Assembly (NCBI RefSeq): GCF_022179405.1 | Contig: NZ_BPQT01000019.1 | Coordinates: 1-64,000 of the forward strand | Reading direction: 5' to 3' | DNA from: Methylobacterium marchantiae | Lineage (GTDB): Bacteria > Pseudomonadota > Alphaproteobacteria > Rhizobiales > Beijerinckiaceae | DNA: 64,000 bases | Shown here: positions 33,766-42,692 of the stretch, piece by piece | Layout of the letters: every line of letters starts with the position of its first letter | How positions within the stretch are numbered: position 1 is the first letter of the stretch | Made by a program: the position numbers and the translations under genes | The notes under the pieces: model-generated | Databases searched by the model: none | What the model was told of the DNA's origin: nothing | Seen by the model: the letters and a program-made list of their open reading frames with translations, nothing else

Positions 33766-34851
33766 ATGCTCGGCCTGTTCCAGCGCAAGGACCGCCTCAT
33801 CGTCCACGGAAAGGCGCCCTACAACGCCGAGCCGCCGCTCGATCGCCTGCGCGCGGCCTTCCTGACTGATCAGGCCGACTTCTACGTCCGCAGCCACGGT
33901 GACATCCCGGACCTCGACGCCGACAGCTACCGCCTGATTATCGACGGGATGGTCGCGACGTCGCTCGACCTCTCGCTCGCCGATCTCAAGGAACGCTTCG
34001 CGCCCGTCACCGTCACGGCGGTGATGCAATGCGCCGGCAACCGCCGGGCCGACATGCTGGCGGTGGCGCCGGTCTCCGGCGACCCGTGGGCGCCCGGCGC
34101 CATCGGCAACGCGGAATGGACCGGCGTGCGCCTCGCCGAGGTGCTGCGCGCGGCCGGCCTCGACGCGGGGGGCGCACGTCACGTCGCCTTCGAGAGCCAC
34201 GACCGGATCGCCCATACGGACACGCGCTTCGGCGCCTCGATCCCGCTCGCCAAGGCTCTCGCCCCCGAGACGCTGCTCGCCTTCGCGATGAACGGCGAGC
34301 TTCTCGCCCCCGAGCACGGTCACCCGCTGCGTGTTGTGGTGCCGGGCTTTGCCGGCATCCGCAGCCCGAAATGGCTCGCCCGCATCACGGTGCAGGATCA
34401 CCCCTCCAACAACCCGATGCAGGCCGACGACTACAAGCTGTTTCCGCCCGACGTGACCGCCGAGACCGCGGACCCCGCCCACGGCATCACCATCGAGGCG
34501 ATGCCGCTCAACAGCGCGATCTGCGAGCCCGCCCGCGGCGCGGCGTTGAAGGCCGGCCGGCACGCGATCCGCGGCTACGCCATCGCCAGTGACCGCGCGG
34601 TCGCCCGCGTCGATGTCTCGACGGATGGCGGTCGCAGCTGGGCGCAGGCCCGGATCGACCGCGACGCCGACGCACCCTACGCCTGGACGTTCTGGGAGAT
34701 CGAGCGCGAGCTGACGACCGGCGAGCACGAACTCGCGGTACGGGCCTGGGATTCCGCCGGCCAGACCCAGCCTGCGGCGCCGGACGACACCTGGAACTAC
34801 AAGGGCTACCTCAGCGCCGCCTGGCACCGGGTGCGGGTAACGGTGGCCTGA
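33766..34851 (+). CDS. second sulfite-oxidase-family molybdoenzyme, cytoplasmic
   Basis: A 361-residue SUOX-fold protein: Cys89 in VMQCAGNRRADM is the molybdenum ligand, GNAEWTGVRLAEVL and SPKWLARITVQD complete the family core, and the Ig-like C-terminal domain starts near VSTDGGRSWAQARI. It lacks a Tat leader, unlike SorA, so a cytosolic or differently targeted sulfite oxidase is likely. Two enzymes of one family in a row suggest division of labour between compartments. Confidence 0.88.
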   Translation: MLGLFQRKDRLIVHGKAPYNAEPPLDRLRAAFLTDQADFYVRSHGDIPDLDADSYRLIIDGMVATSLDLSLADLKERFAPVTVTAVMQCAGNRRADMLAVAPVSGDPWAPGAIGNAEWTGVRLAEVLRAAGLDAGGARHVAFESHDRIAHTDTRFGASIPLAKALAPETLLAFAMNGELLAPEHGHPLRVVVPGFAGIRSPKWLARITVQDHPSNNPMQADDYKLFPPDVTAETADPAHGITIEAMPLNSAICEPARGAALKAGRHAIRGYAIASDRAVARVDVSTDGGRSWAQARIDRDADAPYAWTFWEIERELTTGEHELAVRAWDSAGQTQPAAPDDTWNYKGYLSAAWHRVRVTVA

Positions 34852-34854
34852 CCG

Positions 34855-35226
34855 TCACGCCCAGAGCAGGGCGGTGGCAGCGAGGCCCGAGATCGCGATG
34901 AGCAGGGCCGCAACCCCGACGGTGAGGATGCGCGGCATCATCGGGATCTCGGCATGAGCGAGTCGCGCCCGGATCGCTCGGTCCCGCCATGCGGCGCCGG
35001 CGAACGAGGCGAGCGCACAGGCGATCAGCGTGAGCGACAGCACCTTCAGTGGCCAGACCGCCAGCACCTCTCGCAGGAAGCGCTGCGCGGCCAGGCCGAC
35101 GCCGAGGAAGGCGAGCCCGGTGCGAAGCCACGCCACGAAGGTGCGCTCGGCTGCCAGCACCGTGCGGTCCTCGGCGAGCCTGACCCGCGGGTCGTCGGGG
35201 GGAACGGGTTTCGCGGGCTCGCTCAT
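34855..35226 (-). CDS. DUF202 family membrane protein
   Basis: A 123-residue protein with the DUF202 signature (LAEDRTVLAAERTFVAWLRTGLAF) followed by three helices. DUF202 (YidH-like) has no established role. It is the last gene of a minus-strand operon, overlapping the LysR gene by 4 nt, and lies 3 nt from the stop of the convergent oxidase gene. Confidence 0.82.
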   Translation of the reverse strand: MSEPAKPVPPDDPRVRLAEDRTVLAAERTFVAWLRTGLAFLGVGLAAQRFLREVLAVWPLKVLSLTLIACALASFAGAAWRDRAIRARLAHAEIPMMPRILTVGVAALLIAISGLAATALLWA

Positions 35227-36113
35227 TCGGCATCCGCCGTTGCGATCAAATCGAGCAGCGCGTCGGCGGCCCGGCTGCGGTAGCGCTCCTTGTGGCGCAG
35301 TACCCGGAACGGCCGGCTCGGCAGGGCGAACGCCGCCCGTACCAGGGTCCCGGCTCGAAGCGCTGCGGCGACCACGGTCTCGGACAGCACGGCGGCCCCG
35401 CCCCCGGCCTCGACGGCGGCGCGGACCGCCTCGTTCGAGGGCAATTCGAGTGTGACTTGGAGTTGAGCCGCAGCGAGGCCGGCCGCACCCAGCGCCGCCT
35501 CAAAGGCCGAGCGGGTTCCCGATCCCCCCTCGCGCAGCACCCAGTCGGCCCCGGCGAGGTCCTTGGGTTCAAGGGCGGTCGCTCCGGCGAAGGGATGGCC
35601 TGGGGCGACCACGAGGACGAGCTGGTCATGAGCAATGGTGGTGCTCGCGAGCGTCGGGTCGTCCAGCGCCCCCTCGACGAAGCCGAGTTCGGCCTGCCCG
35701 GCGCGGACCGCATCGGCAGCGTCGGTGGTGTTGCCCACCGCCAGCCGGATGGCGATCTCAGGGTAGGCCCGGCGGAAGGCGACAAGGTGGCGCGGCAGCC
35801 AGTCGCTGGCGATGGTCTGGCTGGCGTAGAGGGCCAGCGTCCCGCGTCGCATGCCGCTGAGGTCGGCGAGCACCAGCTCGGCGGCCTCGGCCCGGGCGAG
35901 CACCGCGCGGGCCTCGACGAGGAACACGCGTCCCGCCTCGGTCAGCTCGATCCCGCGGCCGACCCGATGGAACAGCTTGGTCGCGTGTCGTCCCTCGATA
36001 TTGGCGATCGCCGTGCTGACCGCCGACTGCACGAGGTTCAGCGCCTCGGCAGCCCGGGTTACGTGCTGCCGCTCGGCCACCGCCACGAAGATGCGGAGTT
36101 GGTCGAGGGTCAT
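35223..36113 (-). CDS. LysR-family transcriptional regulator
   Basis: A 296-residue LysR regulator: N-terminal winged helix MTLDQLRIFVAVAERQH, recognition helix region NLVQSAVSTAIANIE; C-terminal ligand domain from about residue 90. It resembles the CysB-like/CbbR-like group; the effector may be sulfite. Likely controls the sulfite genes. Start and stop overlap the anti-sigma and DUF202 genes by 4 nt each. Confidence 0.9.
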   Translation of the reverse strand: MTLDQLRIFVAVAERQHVTRAAEALNLVQSAVSTAIANIEGRHATKLFHRVGRGIELTEAGRVFLVEARAVLARAEAAELVLADLSGMRRGTLALYASQTIASDWLPRHLVAFRRAYPEIAIRLAVGNTTDAADAVRAGQAELGFVEGALDDPTLASTTIAHDQLVLVVAPGHPFAGATALEPKDLAGADWVLREGGSGTRSAFEAALGAAGLAAAQLQVTLELPSNEAVRAAVEAGGGAAVLSETVVAAALRAGTLVRAAFALPSRPFRVLRHKERYRSRAADALLDLIATADAE

Positions 36114-36919
36114 GGTTGCCGCGGCGGAACCGGCAATCCACGGACCTGCGCGTCAACCGCCTGCGCGACGGTCAAAAGCCGCGCTTCGTCGGTGCGACCG
36201 GTGACGACGTAGGACATGCCGCCATCGACCCAGGAGAAGGCGGCGACGTCGCCCTCGCGGGCGAAGCGGAACACCGTGCGGCCATCCGCATCGCCTACGC
36301 GGCTGTAGAGCGTCAGCCGGGTGCCGTGATCGTCATCGTACATCAGCATCGCGGCGGATTCGGAACCCGCCGGCAGCAGCCGGCCCCCCATCAGGCGGAA
36401 GCCGTAGGCCGTGAGGTCGGGGGTGGTCACCGCCCGGCCGAGGCGCTTCGAGAGCCACGTCACGAGGTGTGGCTTCTCATCGGCGCGCACCTCCACTGGA
36501 TGCACCGCCTCGACCACGTAGGTGCGGAAGGCCGCCACCGCGTCGTCGGTCGCCGGCTCGGTTCGCGCGAGCGTGACCGTGGGTACCTGCCGCGCGGCAT
36601 GGCCGAACCAGCCGGCGGCACCGCCAACCGCGAGGCAGAGCACGGCCGCAGCCGCGACCGGAAGCCAGCGCCCGGTTATCGGGCGATGTCGCGAGCGGAT
36701 GTTGGCCACCCGGAGCCGCGCCGGGATCGCCTCCTCGGCGATCGGCGCGAGGCGGGCACGCAAGCGCTCGCGCAGGGCGCGATCCGCCGAGACCTCGGCC
36801 GCCCGCGCGGGGTTTCCCCTGAGCCATGCCTCGACCAGTGCCTGCCGCTCCGGTTCGAGACGACCGTCGATCAGGCCGTGCAGGTCGTCCTCGCCGACCG
36901 GGCGTGGATCCCCGCTCAT
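36110..36919 (-). CDS. anti-sigma factor with single membrane helix
   Basis: A 269-residue protein with an N-terminal zinc-less anti-sigma domain (EDDLHGLIDGRLEPERQALVE), a transmembrane helix at about residues 86-106 (WLPVAAAAVLCLAVGGAAG) and a periplasmic domain (EKPHLVTWLSKRLGRAV through GGRLLP). The topology fits release of the sigma factor on an envelope signal. It overlaps the sigma gene by 4 nt. Confidence 0.85.
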   Translation of the reverse strand: MSGDPRPVGEDDLHGLIDGRLEPERQALVEAWLRGNPARAAEVSADRALRERLRARLAPIAEEAIPARLRVANIRSRHRPITGRWLPVAAAAVLCLAVGGAAGWFGHAARQVPTVTLARTEPATDDAVAAFRTYVVEAVHPVEVRADEKPHLVTWLSKRLGRAVTTPDLTAYGFRLMGGRLLPAGSESAAMLMYDDDHGTRLTLYSRVGDADGRTVFRFAREGDVAAFSWVDGGMSYVVTGRTDEARLLTVAQAVDAQVRGLPVPPRQP

Positions 36920-37425
36920 TTCACCCTCCTCAACAAGCCGGTTCGGCCCGTTTCCAGAAAACTTCGCATCCGCTCCCGGGCTCGGCTTAACCGCGACATC
37001 ACCGTGCCCAGCGGTACTCCGAGCACCTGCGCCGCTTCCGCATAAGACAGATCCTCGACCGCGACGAGCAGTAGCACTGAGCGCTGCTCCTCGGGCAGGG
37101 CGTCGAGTCCGGTGAGCACGTCGCGTGCCCCCATAACGGCCTCGGGGTCGGCACCCGGATCGGGCACCTGCTCCAAAGCCTCAGCGCCGACATCGATGCC
37201 GCGCCGGCCCCGGCGTCGAACAGTGCCGAGGAACAGGTTGCGCTCGATCGTGAACAGCCAGGCTCGCAGGTCGCCGTCGCGGCGACGTCCGGACCAGCCG
37301 GACAACGCCCGCTCCAACGTGTCCTGGACGAGGTCATCCGCCGCTTCGCGGTCCCGCAACAGTGCGACTGCGTAGCGCCGCAACGCTGGGATCTGCGGTT
37401 CGATGAGGGCGGCGATCTCGTCCAC
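36916..37425 (-). CDS. ECF-family RNA polymerase sigma factor
   Basis: A 169-residue ECF sigma factor: sigma2 segment (LLRDREAADDLVQDTLERAL) and sigma4 helix-turn-helix (LSYAEAAQVLGVPLGTVMSR). The start codon is GTG. It lies 13 nt after a small secreted-protein gene and is followed by its anti-sigma gene, so the pair responds to extracytoplasmic stress, perhaps sulfite. Confidence 0.92.
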   Translation of the reverse strand: MDEIAALIEPQIPALRRYAVALLRDREAADDLVQDTLERALSGWSGRRRDGDLRAWLFTIERNLFLGTVRRRGRRGIDVGAEALEQVPDPGADPEAVMGARDVLTGLDALPEEQRSVLLLVAVEDLSYAEAAQVLGVPLGTVMSRLSRARERMRSFLETGRTGLLRRVK

Positions 37426-37438
37426 GAGGCTTTACCGA

Positions 37439-37822
37439 TCAGGGCTTGGCGATGTGCCATGCACCGTTGAGGAATCCGTCGCCGGTGATGTCGCCGGGCT
37501 TCGTATCCTTGGCGAAGGTGTAGAGCGGCTTGCCCTTGTAGGCCCACTGCATCGTGCCGTCGTCCCGCGTCACCATCGTCCAGTCGCCACTAGCAGCCGA
37601 GCCGGAGGCGGCCATCAGGGCCGGCCAGTTGGCGGCGCAGGGGCCGTTGCACATCGACTTGCCGCCCATGTCCTTGTCGAAGGTGTAGAGGGTCATGCTC
37701 TTGGCATCGACGAGCGCCGGCCCCTTGGCAGTCTCGGCCGTCATCGCAGGCGCAGCGGCCTGGGCGGCGGCGGCGGAGAAGGCGAAGGCCGCAAAGGCAG
37801 CGCGGATCAGCATGGTGTGCAT
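37439..37822 (-). CDS. secreted protein with two Tyr-Thr-Phe-x-x-D repeats
   Basis: A 127-residue protein with signal peptide (RAAFAAFAFSAAAAQA). Two repeats of the PF03640 type are visible: MTLYTFDKDMGGKSMCNGPCAANWP and the shorter PLYTFAKDTKPGDITG. A Cys pair (MCNGPCA) may bridge or bind metal. Function unknown; it is the first gene of the sigma operon, thus perhaps the sensed or induced envelope protein. Confidence 0.85.
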   Translation of the reverse strand: MHTMLIRAAFAAFAFSAAAAQAAAPAMTAETAKGPALVDAKSMTLYTFDKDMGGKSMCNGPCAANWPALMAASGSAASGDWTMVTRDDGTMQWAYKGKPLYTFAKDTKPGDITGDGFLNGAWHIAKP

Positions 37823-38360
37823 GAGTGAGGTCTCCCGCGGTCGACCATGACCGCATCGGGAGAGATGCCGAACGGGCGCGTCTATTCCACTGACACACGA
37901 AAAAGATTGGTGACGTCAGCGTGACCGCCGACTCGTCCTCAACCACGGCATACGGCCGTCACCCAGGAGCAGTCAGAGGAATGATGCGGCGGCGTCACCA
38001 CTCTGAAAGGCGGAGATCCGAGATCATGCCCTCGCACGGCGAGATCGACTGCAACGTCTGCTTTCGAGAGATACGTTGGCTTGCTCTTACGGCGTAGTTG
38101 GGTCGGAAGCGGACGGTATCAAGCGTCAGGTTTCGACCACTAGGCCTCGGGGTCGATATCCGACGTTTCAGGCCCTCCTCCACAGGGATCTCGGCGTGGA
38201 TGCGACCATTGCGGGCAACAAAGGTGCGGGTTCTCCTTGGCTCGCCGCTCACCGCGGGGGAACGGGCGAGGATCCGAACGGGTTCTTCGGCTCTGCCGCA
38301 TGAGGCGGTGAGTGTCCCGAGCCAGCAACCGTCAAGGGACCGATCCAGGAGTTCGGGCGC
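37823..38360. other. 538-nt gap with promoter, no clear gene
   Basis: The first part presumably carries the promoter of the 37822 gene. From about 37990 on, the minus strand stays open for a long ORF whose composition is Arg/Pro/Ser rich and without a start signal, so I do not call it. The stretch may be decayed DNA between the sulfite and lead/cadmium modules. Confidence 0.5.
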
Positions 38361-39107
38361 ATGAACCAGTCCTCTCCGTCCGCCCGTGCCGGTATCATGG
38401 CGCGCCTCGGCAAGCGGGAGATCGGTCTGCCCGTGACGCTGTTTTGCGTCGCCGCCCTCATCCTCGGGTTTGGTCTCCTGGCCGACAAGGTCATGGAGGG
38501 CGGCACGATGGGGTTCGACACCCGCGTCGCCCACTTCTTCCGTCCACCCGGCGCGGCTGGTCCGATTGGACCGGATTGGCTGCACGAGATGGCCCGGGAC
38601 GTGACCTCCCTGGGCAGCATGGTGGTCCTCTGCTTCCTCATCGCGGCTGTGGCAGGGTACCTGCTCCTGATCCGCAAGCAGGGGGCCGCGGTCCTGGTGG
38701 TGGGATCGATCCTGGGCGGGACGGTCATCAGCTTCGGGCTGAAACTCCTCTTCAACCGGCCCCGACCCGAGATCCCCGGCGGCATCCAGGTGTTCACCGC
38801 CAGCTTCCCTAGCAGCCACGCCATGCTCTCCGCCGTGACTTACCTGACACTCGGCGCCCTCATGACGCGCGTGGCGGCGGGCGCTCGCCTGAAGGCGTAC
38901 TTCATGGGGCTGGCCGTCTTCCTCACGGTCGTCGTCGGGCTGAGCCGGGTCTATGTCGGGGTCCACTACGCGACCGACGTGCTGGCAGGCTGGTGCGTGG
39001 GGTCGGCCTGGGCGGTCCTGTGCTGGGTCGTGGCCCTCCAGCTTCAGCGACGCGGTCAAGTCGAGAAGCCCGACCATGTCGCGGGCGAGGCCGGCATCGA
39101 GGCATAG
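38361..39107 (+). CDS. PAP2-family membrane phosphatase (PbrB-like)
   Basis: A 248-residue, six-helix phosphatase. The three PAP2 blocks are present: KLLFNRPRPE, PSSHAMLSAV and SRVYVGVHYATDVLAG. In lead-resistance loci PbrB is an undecaprenyl-diphosphate phosphatase of this type, making phosphate that precipitates Pb in the periplasm; the adjacent lspA and P-type ATPase support that reading. It is on the strand facing those genes. Confidence 0.87.
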   Translation: MNQSSPSARAGIMARLGKREIGLPVTLFCVAALILGFGLLADKVMEGGTMGFDTRVAHFFRPPGAAGPIGPDWLHEMARDVTSLGSMVVLCFLIAAVAGYLLLIRKQGAAVLVVGSILGGTVISFGLKLLFNRPRPEIPGGIQVFTASFPSSHAMLSAVTYLTLGALMTRVAAGARLKAYFMGLAVFLTVVVGLSRVYVGVHYATDVLAGWCVGSAWAVLCWVVALQLQRRGQVEKPDHVAGEAGIEA

Positions 39108-39254
39108 GACCCCATGCGCCGTTCTTCCTAAACGCATCCTCCGCCTGACTGAAGGGACGGACGCATCCCAGCATTCGTTCAATTAGCAGGACCGCATCGT
39201 CCATGCCTGCGGCCAGGCCGTTCGACCATTACGGGCACGACCGAAATGACGCCG

Positions 39255-39782
39255 TTAAGGGACCCGTAGGGCGGCCCGATCAAGCGGCGCTGGTGGTCTC
39301 GGCCCGCCCGGCTTGCCGACTGCCTCCCAAGCTATCAAGGCGGCCCCGAGGCTGATCCAGATATCGGCCATGTTGAAGGTGAACCAATGCACCTCCGCCG
39401 GGTGCAGGTCGAGGAAGTCCGTGACGCGGCCGTCCACCCATCGGTCGATGAGGTTTCCCAGTGCACCGCCGGTCATGATGGCGAAACCAACTCCTTCCGA
39501 CGCTCCGGTCGCGCGGAATGCCAACCGGGCAACGTAGGCCGTCAGCATTCCCTGAAGCGCAAGAAGGACGACCAAGGACGTCGCGTCATGCGCCGGAAGC
39601 AGGCTGAAGCTGATGCCATGATTGAACGCGAGCCTGAGGTCGAGCATCGGCAGTACCGCGTGCACGGTTTCGTCGGAAAGCCTGTCGACCGCCAGCGCCT
39701 TGGTCCACAGGTCGGTGCCCGCCGCGGTCACAGCGATTACGACGAGGGCGCCGAACCCGGCCCTTTCCCGTATGAGACGCAT
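39255..39782 (-). CDS. lspA: lipoprotein signal peptidase LspA
   Basis: A 175-residue aspartic peptidase with four helices. NHGISFSLL, GGALGNLIDRW (catalytic Asp) and FNMADIWISLG (second Asp) are the conserved blocks. It starts 4 nt after the P-type ATPase stop and is co-transcribed. In pbr/cad loci an LspA (PbrC) always accompanies the ATPase and may process metal-related lipoproteins. Confidence 0.93.
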   Translation of the reverse strand: MRLIRERAGFGALVVIAVTAAGTDLWTKALAVDRLSDETVHAVLPMLDLRLAFNHGISFSLLPAHDATSLVVLLALQGMLTAYVARLAFRATGASEGVGFAIMTGGALGNLIDRWVDGRVTDFLDLHPAEVHWFTFNMADIWISLGAALIAWEAVGKPGGPRPPAPLDRAALRVP

Positions 39783-39786
39783 CGGC

Positions 39787-41970
39787 TCAAGCCCGGAGCA
39801 GGCGAAGGGCGTTGGCCGTCACCAGGACGGTCGCCCCGGTATCCGCCAGGATGGCCGGCCATAGCCCAGTGATGCCTGCGAGCGTCGTCACCAGGAACAC
39901 GGCCTTGAGCCCCAGCGAGATGGCCACGTTTTGGTGGATGTTGCCGAGCGTCGCCCGGGACAGCGCCACGAGGGCGGCCACGTCCGATACCCGGTCGTTG
40001 AGGATGGCCGCGTCAGCCGTCTCCAGTGCCGCGTCTGTGCCGCCGCCCATGGCAATGCCGACGCTGGCGGAGGCGAGCGCGGGGGCGTCGTTGATGCCGT
40101 CGCCGACCATAGCGACCGGGCCGACCTCCTTCAACGCGCCGATCTCGGCGAGCTTGTCGGCCGGCAGCAGGTCGGCCCGGACCGATAGTCCCAGGCCCTT
40201 GGCGATGGCCTCGCCGGTGCGCCGGTTGTCGCCGGTCAGCATCACGCATTCGACCCCAAGCCGGCGCAGGGCCGCGACGCCGGCGGCCGCATCCTGTCTG
40301 GGCTCGTCCCGGACCGCCACGACGCCGAGCGCCTCTCCGTCCCGAACCACGACGACGGCGGTCTTGCCGGCTTCCTCAAGGGCCTGCACCGTCGCTTCCG
40401 CTTCCGGCGAGAGGCTGGCCAGCGTCGCGGCGTGGCGCGGGGATGCCACCGCGACCGTGCGACCGGCGACCGTGGCCTGGACGGCCTTGCCGGGAACCGC
40501 ACGGGCATCGCGTACGGGGCGCAGGGGGATGGCGTCGGCCTCCGTACGTTCGAGGATCGCACGAGCGATGGGGTGGCTCGATCCGGCCTCCACCGTCGCC
40601 GCGAGCCCGAGCAGGGTGCGATCCGTCATGTCCGGGGCAAATGGGAGGACGTCGGTGACCCTTGGACGCCCTGCCGTGAGCGTCCCCGTCTTGTCGAAGG
40701 CGACGGTGCGGACCCGGCCGATGGTCTCCAAAGCCGCGCCGCCCTTAACCAGGAGCCCGCGACGCGCCCCAGCGGCCAGCCCCGAGGCGATGGCAGCGGG
40801 GGTCGAGAGCACGAGGGCGCACGGACAGGCGATCAGTAGGAGCGCCAGCCCACGATAGATCCAGGTGCCCCAGTCGGCCCCTAGCAGGAGGGGTGGACCG
40901 AGGGCCGCCAGCGTGGCGAAGGCGAACGCCAGGGGGGTGTAGACGGCGCTGAAACGGTCGATGAACCGGGCGGTCGGAGACTTCGACGCCTGCGCTTCCT
41001 CCACCATGTGCAGGATGCGCGCGACGGTGTTGTCGGACGGCATCCGGGTCACCCTGACCTGCAGAGCGCCGTCCGCGTTGACGCTGCCGGCGTAGACCGC
41101 GTCCCCGATTTCCTTCGGTCGGGGCACGGACTCTCCCGTGATGGGGGACTCGTCGAGGCTAGACGAGCCGTCCGTGACCTCCCCGTCGGCGGGCACGCGG
41201 TCGCCGGGGCGGACCAGCACGGTCTGGCCGATCACCAGGGAAGCGGCCGGCACCTCGCGCACGACGCCGTCCTCCTCGATCAAACGCGCCGTCTTCGGCA
41301 CCAGGCCCACGAGCGCCTTGATGCCGGCGCGGGATCGGCCGGCCGCGAAGCCTTCGAGCATCTCGCCGACGGTGAACAGCAGGACCACGACCGCGGCTTC
41401 CTCGGCGGCATGGATGGCCAGAGCTCCGACGGTCGCGACCGACATCAGCATCTCGATGGAGAACGGCGAGCCGTTGCGCGCGGCGGCGATGGCCCGGCGT
41501 CCGTAGAAGGCGAGCCCAAGGAGCGCGCCGGGCCAGTAGGCGTACTCACCGGCTAGGCCCGGTTGGACCTGATCGAGGAGGAAGCCGGCAGCGAACAGGC
41601 CGGCGATGGCCGGAGCCAGCAGGCCCTTGCGACTGCGCCAGACGGACGGCTCCGCCTCCTCGTCCTCAATGGCGGGGATGTCCGCTCCGGTGACGTGCGC
41701 ACGGGCGAGGTCGGCGGCCGTGGGCAGGGTGGCGACGCCGTAGCCGAGACCAGTGATCCGCTCCTCCAGGTCCGCTCGGGGTGTGGCAGCCTCGTCGAGC
41801 ACAAGGTCGAGGACCTGGGCCGTGTAGTTAACCCGCACGCCCCCGACGCCGGGCAGGCGCGTCACGGCCGTCTCGATCTTGGTCGCGCAGCTCGGGCAGT
41901 CCATGCCCTTAACGCGGTAGCGCAGTGCGGTACCGGCGGGGACCGCACCCATGGTTCCTGGCCCTGACAT
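39787..41970 (-). CDS. Pb/Cd/Zn-exporting P-type ATPase (PbrA/ZntA/CadA-like)
   Basis: A 727-residue P1B-ATPase. The HMA domain has GMDCPSC (22-28); transmembrane CPC (382-384) in LIACPCALV binds the metal; phosphorylated Asp426 lies in DKTGT; MVGDGINDAPAL is near the C-terminus. These features mark the Zn/Cd/Pb group, not Cu (no Met-rich site). ATG with CGGAG. It is controlled by the divergent MerR gene through the operator at 42025-42043. Confidence 0.94.
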   Translation of the reverse strand: MSGPGTMGAVPAGTALRYRVKGMDCPSCATKIETAVTRLPGVGGVRVNYTAQVLDLVLDEAATPRADLEERITGLGYGVATLPTAADLARAHVTGADIPAIEDEEAEPSVWRSRKGLLAPAIAGLFAAGFLLDQVQPGLAGEYAYWPGALLGLAFYGRRAIAAARNGSPFSIEMLMSVATVGALAIHAAEEAAVVVLLFTVGEMLEGFAAGRSRAGIKALVGLVPKTARLIEEDGVVREVPAASLVIGQTVLVRPGDRVPADGEVTDGSSSLDESPITGESVPRPKEIGDAVYAGSVNADGALQVRVTRMPSDNTVARILHMVEEAQASKSPTARFIDRFSAVYTPLAFAFATLAALGPPLLLGADWGTWIYRGLALLLIACPCALVLSTPAAIASGLAAGARRGLLVKGGAALETIGRVRTVAFDKTGTLTAGRPRVTDVLPFAPDMTDRTLLGLAATVEAGSSHPIARAILERTEADAIPLRPVRDARAVPGKAVQATVAGRTVAVASPRHAATLASLSPEAEATVQALEEAGKTAVVVVRDGEALGVVAVRDEPRQDAAAGVAALRRLGVECVMLTGDNRRTGEAIAKGLGLSVRADLLPADKLAEIGALKEVGPVAMVGDGINDAPALASASVGIAMGGGTDAALETADAAILNDRVSDVAALVALSRATLGNIHQNVAISLGLKAVFLVTTLAGITGLWPAILADTGATVLVTANALRLLRA

Positions 41971-42016
41971 GGCAAGCTCCGTCGACCTGGGCCTCGTGCC
42001 GACGGGTCGGAGAACC

Positions 42017-42047
42017 TACATGCGCCCTGTAGCAACTACAGGGTCAA
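42017..42047 (-). promoter_or_regulatory. MerR-type promoter/operator of the P-type ATPase
   Basis: Read on the minus strand: -35 TTGACC (42047-42042), a 19-bp spacer, -10 CATGTA (42022-42017). The dyad CCCTGTAG-CAA-CTACAGGG (42025-42043) is perfect and sits in the spacer. A spacer two bases too long with a dyad inside is the hallmark of MerR-family activation; the sequence resembles PbrR/CadR/ZntR sites. Confidence 0.85.
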
Positions 42048-42051
42048 GGCC

Positions 42052-42471
42052 ATGGCGCACACATCCTCCATGACCATCGGCGATTTGGCGGCGGCGACGA
42101 ACACCAGCGTTGAGACAATCCGCTGGTACGAGAAGGTCAACCTTTTGCCGGCGCCGGCGCGGTCGGCGGGCAATTACCGCCTCTACGGTACCGAGCACCT
42201 GCGTCGTCTGGGCTTCATCAGACGTGGACGGGACCTTGGCTTCACGCTGGACCAGGTCAGGGAGCTTCTCGCTTTAGCCGACGACCGCAAGCGTTCCTGC
42301 ACCGAAGTCGATACCATCGCCCGCGCGCACCTGGCGGAGGTCGAGCGCAAACTCTCCGACCTAACCCGGCTTGCCCACGAACTGCGCGACGTTATTGGTC
42401 AATGCGGATGCGGGTCGGTCGCCGACTGCCGCATCATCGAGGCGTTGTCCCCCCACGGGGAGCTGTCCTAA
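42052..42471 (+). CDS. MerR-family Pb/Cd/Zn-responsive activator
   Basis: A 139-residue (or 133 from the ATG at 42070) regulator with MerR DNA-binding helices (MTIGDLAAATN, VETIRWYEKVNLLP) and a dimerisation helix. Metal-binding Cys in RKRSCTEVD and the C-terminal QCGCGSVADCRII fit the ZntR/CadR/PbrR group. It starts only 4-22 nt from the -35 box, so it may be autoregulated. Divergent from the ATPase. Confidence 0.9.
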   Translation: MAHTSSMTIGDLAAATNTSVETIRWYEKVNLLPAPARSAGNYRLYGTEHLRRLGFIRRGRDLGFTLDQVRELLALADDRKRSCTEVDTIARAHLAEVERKLSDLTRLAHELRDVIGQCGCGSVADCRIIEALSPHGELS

Positions 42472-42683
42472 GGATGCCTGAGGTTCGTTGGGGTCAGGTG
42501 GAAATGCGGCTCCCCACCGATGTGGCAGAGGCAGTAAAGAAGGTACACGCAGGCCGGGACGCCCAGCATCACGAGCCAGAACGTATGCCGGGCCGCTTTA
42601 CGGACATGCGTCCTGACGTGGCGTCTGCGACGCCCACCCTTAGCGCCCCAGTGAGCCGTGGCTCGACCTAACTTCTTACTCAT
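42468..42683 (-). CDS. small basic membrane protein, 71 aa
   Basis: ATG at 42683 with an ideal AGGAGG upstream. The N-terminus is basic (MSKKLGRATAHW, GGRRRRHVRTHVRK), then one hydrophobic helix with Cys (FWLVMLGVPACVYLLYCLC), then His-containing HIGGEPHFHL. It overlaps the convergent merR by 4 nt and is 9 nt from czcA. Probably a small accessory of the Czc pump. Confidence 0.7.
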   Translation of the reverse strand: MSKKLGRATAHWGAKGGRRRRHVRTHVRKAARHTFWLVMLGVPACVYLLYCLCHIGGEPHFHLTPTNLRHP

Positions 42684-42692
42684 CCGGCCCTC

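Noticed and set aside
32487-33800. 437-codon minus-strand open frame
   Set aside because: Antisense to the beta-propeller gene, with no motif or start signal.
37995-39182. 395-codon minus-strand open frame
   Set aside because: Its second half is antisense to the PAP2 gene and the first half has no recognisable protein pattern.
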